Shown here one piece after another: positions 55,220-64,000 of a DNA stretch of 64,000 nt. Location of the stretch: NCBI GenBank assembly GCA_035772785.1, contig JAOCPU010000078.1, forward strand, positions 1 to 64,000, written 5' to 3'. The translations under genes and the position numbers were made by a program. Within the stretch, counting starts at the first letter, position 1; every line of letters begins with the position of its first letter. The notes below the pieces were generated by a model. That model did not search any database, was not told the origin of the DNA, and saw only the letters and a list, made by a program, of their open reading frames with translations. Source of the stretch: Phlebiopsis flavidoalba. Taxonomy: Eukaryota; Basidiomycota; Agaricomycetes; Polyporales; Phanerochaetaceae.

Positions 55220-56708
55220 ATGGCTGCCAGTGCGCGGAGGGGGACCCAACTGCCAGTTAGTACTCGCACTACTATATCTTCTAACACGTCAAGGATTCAA
55301 GTAGTACGTCCCTAGCTACTTCCCCAGAGTAAACGAAGATACCCGTACGCTAAGCCTGCGGTCACGTCGACGGCAGCGACGGTGTCATTGATCGACTTTT
55401 GGGACCGACGACCACTGACCCACTGGACTCGTGATACACCCGATATTGGCTAGCTCCAGGGCTTTGGTTCGATGACTGGATGGCAACCTATAATTCGTTG
55501 GGTCGTTCCCTCGCGCGACCGTGAAGGCCACCCCATTGCTGCTGTGTGTTGTGTCCATCAATCACTCCTGGAACGCAAGACGAAGTTTTTTCGCGACGCA
55601 CTGAACCCGTCCCACACATCGAGCGTTCGCATATCGACTGCCAAGCTGCACGAGTCCCAGACAAGTGATCAAATGCCCTGTCTGGATGTAGAAGACTTCG
55701 GGACGGTGTGGCAGTTGCTACGCGATGCCTATGCTCTACCGTGAGTCTGCCCTCGCCTTCGTGATACAAGTCTAATGCTCCTGCACGCAAGAGATGATGG
55801 TGGAGGTGTCTTCGTCCCTGCCATCTATTATGAGAGCGATTGCAAGCCAGCGCTGGAGCTTCTCCCGACCGCTGGTACAGTATTTCAGCGCTATGTTCCT
55901 CAGAAGTGCCGTCAATGGGCCACGCGCGAGCTTCTTGGAGGTACGAGCCCAAGCTGGTATGCAATGTTACTTCAGGATTTGCGTGATGGCCACCACGAGG
56001 GTGCTGCGGAATGGCTCGGCCCACAACTCAACCTAGGTACACAATTCTCTGTCGTGCATGCCGATTCATACTAACTCCTGGGCAGTACGAATACTTCAGT
56101 TGGTTGAGCAACATGAATGGCGGGTGCTACTTCATACCATGTGGTATGATATCGCCCGCCTCCCCTCTTCCCCCAGTGCCAGCGACCCCGCCCTTGCACC
56201 AGGCATGCATAACACGGCCGGCTTCGATGACCTTACTGAAGATCAGTCTCTTCGTCTACTTGCTGGGCGCGAACGGCTGCGCACAGCCATGGGTCCTAAG
56301 ATAGACAAGATCACCGCTCAATTCAGCAAATTCGTAGTAAACGACACATGCGCTGCCTTTGTCAGTGAGCTTTGGCACACGACGCACACGGACAATGACG
56401 CATTGCTGCGTGACCCGATCGGTGAGCTTCTAAAGCTTCAGATCCGTGTCGCAGACGCACCGTGTGTGCATCCAGGCTACGAACGGTGCGCGCACAAGGC
56501 GCTCGTGAGCCGGGTGAACGGGGCGATGAACACCATCTGGCGCGAGCTACCGGAGTATATTTGGTTTTTTGAGAAGGGGTACAATCGAGTTGGTGGCAGT
56601 GGCCTCAGTGAGTGGGGAATCAATCCATGTTTTACGTACATAGTACATAACACCCCCAATGCTTTTGGTCAGGCGTATCGTATTCATCATATACTTGCAG
56701 CCCTATAA
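55220..56708 (+). CDS. BTB/POZ protein, tandem copy BTB-E (best preserved)
   Basis: A possible first exon starts MAASARRGTQLPVSTRTTIS (ATG 55220, uncertain). BTB part: LWFDD (55460), IRWVVPSRDREGHPIAAVCC, VHQSLLERKTKFFRDALNPS and MPCLDVEDFGTVWQLLRDAY before a gtgagt donor at 55741. Exon 2: MLLHARDDGGGVFVPAIYYE, LELLPTAGTVFQRYVPQKCR and WYAMLLQDLRDGHHEGAAEW. Exon 3 (open to 56708): VRILQLVEQHEWRVLLHTMW, EDQSLRLLAGRERLRTAMGP, DPIGELLKLQIRVADAPCVH and AMNTIWRELPEYIWFFEKG. Long exons stay open with no break after 55475. The exon pattern matches BTB-A and BTB-B, so this copy is the best reference for the family. Function unknown. Confidence 0.8.
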
Positions 56709-57423
56709 CTAGGCCAGCTTCATTTGTGTAGTTAGAAGTTAAGTCTGAACAATGTGCAATTTGGTGTGGCTCGCGGGTCTGAAAACCTCATATAGTGCTG
56801 CGTGTTGGCATATTTGTCAGCAAGGTTCGCTAGTATCACTCGGTCTTCACGGCGCGCAGCTCACGACCTAGGTGATTGTGATTACAAAGGGGGTAACTGA
56901 GCGGTTCGCATCATATCGAAACGAACGTGCCCTTCTGCATGGGTGTTGGTTGTTTGCTACAGACATATCTAACTTTAAACTAACTCGTTCTGTCACTGAT
57001 AGGGGTCTCTTCTAAAAAAAAAAAGCTTGAGCTTCATACATGCACTTAAATTATAAATGGTAGCAATCTTCACATACTGTAGCCATGTGATCTCGACAGA
57101 TTGGCTCAAGTGACAATATCTGGCCAGACGAATAACCAGGTACTAGCTCTAGCGTCCTAAAGGATGGTCTGCAGCTGAGAGCCATAGGCGAACTGCCTAA
57201 GTGATCAGTAACCATTTTCTCCACAACAAGCCTATAGGAAGAACTACATGGTGATTCATAATCCTAACGCAGAGTATTCGACCAAAGTGCCCTCAGGGCT
57301 CAGGGATACGCCACATCATGCGGGAAGGCTAGCGGCGTCTTATGCTCGGATTTCTGGGGGGGGGCAGGGCGCGGCATGGATGCGATCCCTATGGAAAAAC
57401 ACTCACTATAAGCGCTCATAGGG
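56709..57423. other. Intergenic, BTB-E / BTB-F
   Basis: 715 bp, AT-rich near 57000-57060. No gene, repeat or palindrome of the P type seen. Confidence 0.55.
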
Positions 57424-58899
57424 TTGGCTGTGACGTCGCTTTGGTTCAGGAGATGGGTTGGTCAAAACCCTCCTGTTGCCGTGGACTGGGTACCGCTCGT
57501 GGGTGAAGCAGAACGTCGGATGTGGCTCGCGTGTGTGCGCTCGTGTGGGGCTGCGTCCATCGATCGATCTTGTTACGCAAAGGGAGGCTTTTCAGAAAAG
57601 GTAGTTGTCAAATGAAAGCCGCGTCCCGGGTTGCATAAGACTACCGTCAGAGTGCATCACCCCCGGATGCGAGACAAGCCGATGCCCTGTGTTGACGTGG
57701 AGGACTTTGGGGAGATGTGGCAACTGCTTCGCGGCATCTATGCTCTTCCGTGAGTCCTACATTGGGTTTATCGACGCGTTTGGATAACAATCTGAGGTGC
57801 CAGGAACGGGATGAAGTATGGAGGTGTATTTGCTGCCCGGCACTCAAGCGTATGCGCGTGCAACACCGATTTGTGCAAGAAGCTACTTCCTCCACTGTTT
57901 TGCTATCCTCGACCGATCTATTCGAGTTCGGATACTGGTCAGTGTCCCCTGTTCATTCCGTGGAGTTGGGGGTTAGTCGTGAGATCTTGGGTGAGGCATC
58001 CCGAGTTGGCGTACGATGTGTTATTCCAGTCGGGATCTACCCAGGCAGCTAAAGCGAAACCGATGGCGCGCGTCGCGAGAATAGATGGCTACCTTGGTTC
58101 GCTGACTCCGCCCCAGTCTCAGATAGCGGAGCCTATTTTTCACTGTCGGTCGTGGGACACCTCGAGGCGCTTATTCTTCAGATACACATGCGCTATTGTA
58201 TCCTTGGGCATTTGGGTCGAAAAACACCGAGTTACGCGACAAGCGACGGGAGAAGCTGGTCCCTTTTTCCGCTGGTGACGTTGGTATGTACGGGGTCGCC
58301 ACCTTGCCGCCGCCCCCCTTGCGCTTGAAATCTACTGCTGTGCTGGCTCGCTTACCCTTCTTTCCAGCGCCGACCAGAGGGCTGGCAACCGACACCGACA
58401 CCAACGCCAACACGCGCAACCGGTTCTCGTGTCGCCCCTGTGGGCTGACTCGAACATCGCTGGCTTCACAGTTCTTACTGGAAGCACAAAATCGCCGCCT
58501 GCTCGCCACCGGGCGCGAACGCACTTGCACGTGTACGCGCGTAGCGGCTCTGCGCGTGCAAAAAAAAAAAGTCTTCTTCGGGACGAAGATTGGCACTACC
58601 ACGTCGATGAGTTCGTGCTGAACAAGACATGCAAAAACTGGCGTTTGTCTGGAGCACTCTGGTTCACCGTGCGCCAGGTACACTGGGAAGCGCTGCTACG
58701 GGATCCATTTGGCGAGCTATTGAAGCTGCAGGCCCAAATAGCGACCGCACGATGTGAGCTGAAGCCGAGGAAAGAGTCTTGCCCGCATCTGAAGTTGATG
58801 ATGTTGTTTACATTGGGCGGAGCGCAAAAATCTGGAGAGAGCTGCCGGGGATTGTTTGATTTTACGACGGAAAATTTAGTCGAGCAAATAGATCCTTGA
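57424..58899 (+). pseudogene. BTB-F: degraded copy related to BTB-E
   Basis: MPCVDVEDFGEMWQLLRGIY (about 57682-57745) matches MPCLDVEDFGTVWQLLRDAY of BTB-E, including the following splice donor. Before it, SLWFRRWVGQNPPVAVDWVP is a damaged WFDD start. Downstream VGRGREL-like parts are blurred. The C-terminal part is clear: DEFVLNKTCKN, HWEALLRDPFGELLKLQAQI, CELKPRKESCPHLKLMM and KIWRELPGIV. A 10-base A run at 58560 and several breaks interrupt the middle. More damaged than BTB-E, so probably a pseudogene. Confidence 0.6.
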
Positions 58900-59096
58900 C
58901 TGTACGGTCATTACGGTTTTACCACGCGACGTGATGAGTGCATAGAGACTTTTACGCCAAGGGTACCACGTTGTTGTATGTGTACACGATACTGTGAATC
59001 TATGCTTCTTACCTGCCTTTACAGTTCAGATAGTCACCTAATATCATCATAGCTGGCTGTTTGAAGTAGTGCACTGGATTCCCTAGGGGGTTCACT

Positions 59097-59430
59097 ATGC
59101 CCTATGGTTCTTTCATACCGCTCGATGATGTGGCATCTCAAGAACCAAATCTGAATCACTCATCAATCTTAAGGCCGATGCTAATTTTACAGGTACCGGC
59201 CAAGGCCACTCTCTTCAAACCCAGGCTTGTCTTTCCCTTGCCCCTGCACACATCGTTTCGACTCCAGCACCTGACTCAAATTGCCGGCACGTTGCAGATA
59301 GCCGTCACTTCCATGAGTGAGTAGTATCGTTAGCGGCGTTACGTCCTCCTACCTTGCGAAAAAAGCTCTGGTTCACGGCGATGACAACGTTCTCATTCGC
59401 AGCTCGTGCCCCTTCTCACGTATTGAGTTT
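59097..59430 (+). pseudogene. BTB-G: remnant of a further BTB copy
   Basis: A short segment near 59355-59410 reads LRKKLWF and then, one frame over, GDDNVLIRSSCPFS, the family's entry motif LWFDDGxNVLIR. What should follow is missing: the ATP synthase gene ends 100 bp further on. The upstream open frame from 59097 (MPYGSFIPLDDVASQEPNLN) may be its first exon. Confidence 0.4.
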
Positions 59431-59508
59431 TGAATCCTCATTTCGATGACGATTATAAGAAAGTCACGTCTATATATCATTCCGGACACAATAGCGAGTG
59501 ACAAATGC

Positions 59509-60701
59509 TTAGAGCGCGCTGGCACAGGTAATGATGTCGACGAGCTCGTTTGGTAATCGCTAGCCTGGCGACCGCGGTTGTGTACTTGAGGCTGGAGGTT
59601 GTCATCATGTCGCCGGCGTTCTTTGGACGCGTTGTCCCATAGCGTTTGCGGCTACATGAGCGTAAACACCAGTGTAGTACACACGACTTTATGAAGGCAG
59701 GTAGGGACGCACCGAGCGCTGATTTCACAAGCGTGACCCTCGACGAGGGCGCGTAGACTGCGTTGGCGAGAGCAAAACTCAGCGAGGTCCTTCGTAACAT
59801 CATCCTCCATCTCGTACGCCTTGAAGCGCCGGCTGTAGATAGATATCCACATGATAGCTGAATGGAGAAACGATCAGCAAATTCCAGAAAAGCGCGCTCT
59901 CACTGCTTTGCACTTACCCGGACTCCTTAAGCGCCTCAGCAGTCTCAACCTCGACGACGTGGACTCGTACGAGAGCGCAGCAAACGAACTTGTTGTGGAC
60001 AATCGCGACCGAGTCGTACTCAACGCCCGACTTGATGATGAGATCCGCAACACCGGCAGCATCCGCGAAGGTGGGGACTGTCACGGCCGAGTCTGGTTGA
60101 AGGTCAGAAGAGGTTCTTTGCTGAGGACACGCATTCCAGCTGGCTCATTGGACTTTGTCACCGACAACCGCGATGGGTGAGTCAGGGTCAATCTGGGCGG
60201 CTTGCTCGGGCGGAACGTGCGGCGGGTCGCCTTTGTGACGGAGGTAGTGAATACCGCCGCACATTGCCCTTGTCGGAGGAGATGACGACAAAGAGCTTGC
60301 GCTTGCCTGCGGACTCGGCTGGCGGGGCGTTGCTGGAAGACCTCTGTTCTTCGTTAGCTTTAATGCGCGTGGGGCGCTGGGCGGTATTGGGGGACGCACA
60401 CCGGAGCTCGCGAGGCGCCGTACTCCTTGCCAGCCTGGAGGGCGCGCTGCGCCTTGCTGAGCTTCGTCGACTGCAATGACCTTCATCGACTGCACATCCG
60501 CGCAACGCGGTGCAGTGTGAGGCCGCAGGACGCAGACTGGGTATGCCACGACGCACCTTGGTGATTTTCTCAATGTTGCGCGCACGGAGACTTGAGACGC
60601 ATCTCAATCTCACGGAGGCGTGGCCATGTTGCGGGCCCCAGAGGGTGCGGCCCTGGCACGGCGGGCTGTGCAGCCCTCGTCAACGCCTGGCGAGCGAGCA
60701 T
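59509..60701 (-). CDS. ATP3: Mitochondrial F1 ATP synthase gamma subunit
   Basis: Rotor shaft of the F1 motor. MLARQALTRAAQPAVPGP (start complement 60699-60701) is a typical mitochondrial presequence. Then REIEMRLKSVRNIEKITK with a donor after it (the family's first helix), MKVIA, AGKRKLFVVISSDKG, LCGGIHSSV (signature), ESPEAQIDPDSPIAVVGDK, TVPTFADAAGVADLIIKSGV, EYDSVAIVHNKFV, EVETAEALKES, FKAYEMEDDVTKDLAEF, ALVEGHACEISAR and ASKNAGDMMTTSSLKY. The last exon ends NELVDIITCASAL with TAA 59509-59511. Several introns of 50-110 bp and at least six single-base breaks in this essential single-copy gene. Divergent from eIF2-beta. Confidence 0.9.
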
Positions 60702-60966
60702 CGTGATGAGGAAAGGAGTGTAGAGGGCGAGTACGTTGTGCGGGACGGTGCGGAAACGCTAGACGGCGTCTACTTCCGCAAGCGGAAACTCGAATTATTC
60801 TGGCGCCGCCGTGTCTGCACGCGCGGCGGAGCCGAATCGCCATCAGCGGAGATGAACCCGGCAACTGACTCTTGCATGCCAGTTACATGCGCTTTGGTCA
60901 TTACACACGATCACCAGCCGTATCTCTTTCCCTCTGTCGGGCTACCTCCCTTGAACCCCTCTCACC
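60702..60966. promoter_or_regulatory. Divergent promoter region, ATP synthase gamma / eIF2-beta
   Basis: 265 bp between two divergent start codons; no TATA box. Two housekeeping genes share it. Confidence 0.5.
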
Positions 60967-62222
60967 ATGTCCGAGGAACCTCTCTTCGATCCCTCGTTGA
61001 AAAAGCGCAAGAAAAAGCAAAAAATGTGGGTCGCGTTTCTCCGAGGATCCGTTGGGCGCAGATGCCGACCCGACGGGACGACGCGCTGCACCGACGTCGA
61101 TCGACAACGTGACGACCAATGGCGACACCGTCGACATGGGCCCGACGACGCTGCATGAAACAGATGGCCCAGAATGGCGGCGACGGCGCCGACGACGAGG
61201 CCAAAGCGGACGAGGACGCGATGTTTGCCGATCTCAAGAAAAAGAAGAAGAAGAAGAAGGACATCCCATGGACCTGGTGTGTACCCTGCATTACTTTATC
61301 TGTAAGCTATGAATTTATTCTGACGATAACAGCCCGAAGACGGGTCCGGCACCTCGACACCCGTCGGCGCGCCCGCGGGCGAGGACCTTGACTTCTCTCC
61401 GACCTCAAGAAGAAGAAGAAGAAATCCAAGAAGGCGGCGCTGGACATGGATGCGTTTCGAGCGGGAGCTGAACGAGGCAAAGGCAAAAAGACGGCGAGGG
61501 AGAGGACGCAGACGGCGCGCCGATCGATGAGGTCGACGAGGCCGAGCTCGGCGACGATCCCTTTGCACGCGGCGGAGGCGAGCCCACCGCGGTCGACGCG
61601 GGCGGCGAGGCCTGGTTAAACAGCGACCGCGACTACACATACGCTGAGGCAAGTACCCGCCGCGTGCGCCCATCCCGATAGCGACCCTGACCATGCTTTG
61701 CCATACAGCTCCTCCGGCGCTTCTACGCGCAGCTGCACGCCTCGAATCCCGCGCTCCTGAACACGGCAGGCAAGCGACACACACTCGCGCCGCCGCAGCT
61801 GATGAGGGAAGGCAACAAAAAGACCGTGTTCAGCAACATTGCGGATATCTGCAAGCGTATGCACCGACAACCGGAGCACACGATCCAGTTCATGTTCGCC
61901 GAGCTGGGTACGACCGGCTCGATCGACGGTTCAGGCCGTCTCATCATCCGTGGCAAGTTCTCGCAAGCGCAAATCGAGAACGTCCTGCGACGTTACATCG
62001 GTACGCCTCTATTCCGCTTCGCCGCACATTTTTGCTGACACGCTTTGCACAGTCGAATACGTCACATGCAAAACCTGCAAATCGCCCGACACGCTGCTCG
62101 TCAAGGAGAACCGTATCTTCTTCGTCGCGTGCGAGTCGTGCGGCTCGCGGCGCTCCGTCAACGCCATCAAGACCGGTTTCCAGGCCCAGGTCGGCAGGAG
62201 AAGCAAAAACAAGACGGGCTAA
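60967..62222 (+). CDS. SUI3: Translation initiation factor eIF2 subunit beta
   Basis: Part of the eIF2 ternary complex (GTP, Met-tRNAi). Starts [19 protein letters not shown] (ATG 60967), with the Lys-rich boxes that bind eIF5/eIF2[15 protein letters not shown] near 61240 and [17 protein letters not shown] near 61410. Linker: [19 protein letters not shown]. Conserved core from 61650: [65 protein letters not shown] and [20 protein letters not shown]. The zinc ribbon in the last exon: [16 protein letters not shown] and [20 protein letters not shown] with two CxxC pairs, end RRSKNKTG at TAA 62220-62222. Four introns. The last three exons have no frame break; the first half has several. Confidence 0.92.
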
Positions 62223-62758
62223 GCAGCAGCATAGACTACGAACTACGACATGTACACACATCCCCCCACGACATTATCCCCATCAGCACCATTTGTTACG
62301 GCATCATGTTATGTATCGTTAACCTGCGCGCGACACATGTACGATCAGATCTTATATGCTTGCTTTTTTCTGCTGTGAGCAGTGTGAACTCTGCGCGTAC
62401 GCCTTGCGGTCGCGCACGACTCGTATCAGCACCCACGTCCAGTGCCCGCCCGGTGCGAGTCGGGACGGGGACGCAGAATGGGGGGTGCAAAAACACTAGT
62501 ATTCACATGGGGGTAATGTACAGAGATGGATGCAAGACGAAAGCAAGCCACGACGCAGAACACTATTGACAGGCAAAGCAGACAAAGTACACTAATTGAG
62601 GGGACGAGAACAGCACACACAAAAAAAGAAACGCATAAGTCGATGCAAGAATGACGGCGGGGGCATAGAAGAGAAAAGAGAGCTAGCATACAAAGACCCA
62701 CATGGTCGCGCATAGAAAGAAGACCCAAGACCAGAAAAAAACAATGAAGAGAGCATAT
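62223..62758. other. Intergenic, eIF2-beta / transcription factor
   Basis: 536 bp between two convergent genes. No gene recognised. Confidence 0.5.
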
Positions 62759-64000
62759 TCACCGCGGCTGCACCCGCACCGACGCCGGCGGCGGCAGCTC
62801 ATGCTGCACAAACGACGTCCACGCCTCCGTCAGGTTGTACCCGCCCGGGAGCATCCCCTGCGGCGGCGGCGGCGGCGCGTACCCGTGCACGCTTTGCGGG
62901 CGGCTGTGGCTCGGCGGCGGGTGCGCCGGCGGGTGGTACAGCCCCGGCGGCGCGCCGTGCGGGAACTCGTGCGTCGGCGTGAACGGGCGTGTGCCAGCTC
63001 TCGTGGGCGTACGGCGGGGCGTATGCGCCGGGCTCGACGTGGTGCATGACGAGCGCCGGGTGTGCGTGCGCGTCGTAGTGTTGTATGTATGGCGGCCTCG
63101 CGGCTGTGTGCGGCGTGCGGGAGCTGGTAGAACGCGGCGGGCTGGTGCGGGGGATGGTGCTGATGCGGTGGGGGATGCGGCGGGCGGCGCCATACAGCGG
63201 CTGCTGATGCGTCTGCGAACGAGGAGGCGCATGCTGGTGCTGTTGATGAGCGAGGACAGGGACAGGGACGGGCGGCGGCGGGGGCATTTCCTGGTGCTGC
63301 CACTTCCACTGCGCCTCCTGCTCCGCATAGCGCGCATACTCGTACGCGGGATTCCCATTCTGCGGGGGACCCGGAACTGCCTCGGGCGACTGCGACGCGA
63401 CGTAATACCCCTGCTGCGCGTTAATCTGCTCGTCGAGCTGGCTCTCAAACGAGCGCATGTCGTCGACGAGCATCGGGTGCACATCGCCCGCGTACGTCGC
63501 GAGCGCGGGCATTTCTTCTGACACCTGCGGGCTCGCGGTGGTCGGCGGCGACTGCGACGCGCGCATCGAGTCTGAGCTCGACGACGAGGCTTCTGTCGCG
63601 GCGGGGGAGTTGACGGCGCTCGCGGACGCGTGCTTTGAGCGGTGCAGCGCGGGCGGGGAGGTCTTGGCCGCGACTGGTTGGTCGTGACGGTGCGCGTGCG
63701 ACCGCTGAAGATGGACAGCTCGTCGTCCTGGTCGCGTTGGGGGTCGCGGATCGAGAAGATGTCCGGGCGCTGGTACCCGTCTCGGAAGGCTTGATACGCC
63801 TTGTCGTGCATGCTGCGAATGCGGGGCTGCATGTCACATGTGAGAGGGGCGAGCGAGTGTGTTGGCGGAATACTCACCAAAAACTTGACTGCGCGCCCAC
63901 CATACTTTGCAGCCTGCTCAAACAGCGCAAACGCCGACCTCAGCTCGCCGAGCGCAGCCTGTGCAGTCTTCGTCGTTCCACCATGTGTAACCACCGACCC
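62759..64000 (-). CDS. C-terminal part of a fungal-specific (Zn2Cys6-type) transcription factor, cut by window edge
   Basis: Reads AQAALGELRSAFALFEQAAK, YGGRAVKFL and, after a small intron, PRIRSMHDKAYQAFRDGYQR and DDELSIFSGRTRTVTT. This is the region after the middle homology domain in a common basidiomycete Zn2Cys6 factor family. A long low-complexity tail follows: ASQSPPTTASPQVSEEM, NAQQGYYVASQSPEAV, then Pro/His/Gln/Tyr-rich repeats such as HQQHQHAPP and HAHPALVMHH. The end is NLTEAWTSFVQHEL, the 'LxxxWxSFV' motif that closes this family, with a stop at 62759. At least three frame switches. The DNA-binding cluster is expected beyond 64000. A long antisense open frame on the plus strand (62835-63521) is a shadow. 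Confidence 0.65.
   Translation of the reverse strand, partial: GSVVTHGGTTKTAQAALGELRSAFALFEQAAKYGGRAVKFLVSIPPTHSLAPLTCDMQPRIRSMHDKAYQAFRDGYQRPDIFSIRDPQRDQDDELSIFSGRTRTVTTNQSRPRPPRPRCTAQSTRPRAPSTPPPRQKPRRRAQTRCARRSRRRPPRARRCQKKCPRSRRTRAMCTRCSSTTCARLRASSTSRLTRSRGITSRRSRPRQFRVPRRMGIPRTSMRAMRSRRRSGSGSTRKCPRRRPSLSLSSLINSTSMRLLVRRRISSRCMAPPAASPTASAPSPAPARRVLPAPARRTQPRGRHTYNTTTRTHTRRSSCTTSSPAHTPRRTPTRAGTRPFTPTHEFPHGAPPGLYHPPAHPPPSHSRPQSVHGYAPPPPPQGMLPGGYNLTEAWTSFVQHELPPPASVRVQPR

Noticed and set aside
60510..61112. 200-codon plus-strand open frame
   Set aside because: Overlaps the 5' part of ATP synthase gamma in antisense and the start of eIF2-beta in a wrong frame.
62835..63521. 228-codon plus-strand open frame
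   Set aside because: Antisense of the low-complexity tail of the transcription factor, which ends in the family motif on the minus strand.
1..64000. RIP-type C-to-T decay as the cause of broken genes
   Set aside because: The breaks are single-base insertions and deletions, not transitions, and AT content is not raised in broken copies.

Overview
The window is nuclear DNA of a filamentous basidiomycete, most likely an agaricomycete (mushroom-forming fungus). Genes are on both strands and broken by many short GT-AG introns (about 50-60 bp). The protein set is fungal: a velvet regulator, Zn2Cys6 factors, a BBE-type FAD oxidase and a large family of WFDD-type BTB/POZ proteins. I found no rRNA, tRNA or CRISPR array.

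Layout. 0-7 kb: 3' end of a BAH/zinc-knuckle protein (+), FG nucleoporin Nup54/57 (-), a TB2/DP1/HVA22 (REEP/Yop1-like) ER protein (-) and a Cyp40-type cyclophilin with TPRs (+). 7-16 kb: a 2.9-kb stretch without a recognisable gene, a small Zn2Cys6 protein (+), an OCRL-type inositol 5-phosphatase with ASH and RhoGAP domains (-) and a HABP4/Stm1-like RNA-binding protein (+). 16-21.5 kb: three BTB genes on the minus strand. 24-29.5 kb: RPB9 (+), a secreted BBE-type FAD oxidase (-) and ribosomal protein eL27 (+). 31-40 kb: a velvet-domain gene (-), mitochondrial uL14 (-) and hexokinase/glucokinase (+), the last two divergent. 40.5-43.6 kb: an unrecognised multi-exon gene (-). 43.9-47.3 kb: a CACTA-like terminal-inverted-repeat transposon with a TA-flanked MITE nested in its left end and an F-box/LRR-like fragment inside. 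47.5-59.4 kb: a direct tandem array of seven BTB copies (+), several broken. 59.5-64 kb: ATP synthase gamma (-), eIF2-beta (+), sharing a 265-bp divergent promoter, and the 3' part of a fungal transcription factor (-) cut by the window edge.

Blocks of conserved housekeeping genes (RPB9, eL27, eIF2-beta, ATP synthase gamma, uL14m, hexokinase, Cyp40, Nup54) alternate with a fast-evolving BTB expansion and a transposon. The most unusual signal is a palindrome, GCGCATCA-NN-TGATGCGC or close variants, 119-159 bp upstream of the presumed starts of four consecutive tandem BTB genes; the CACTA-like transposon ends right at one of these palindromes.

Caution. Nearly every conserved gene here, including essential single-copy ones, needs one or more single-base corrections to keep its family reading frame. 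This points to an unpolished, indel-rich assembly rather than mass gene death. I therefore give gene spans from first to last recognisable codon and treat frameshifts as evidence of pseudogenes only where conserved segments are also missing.
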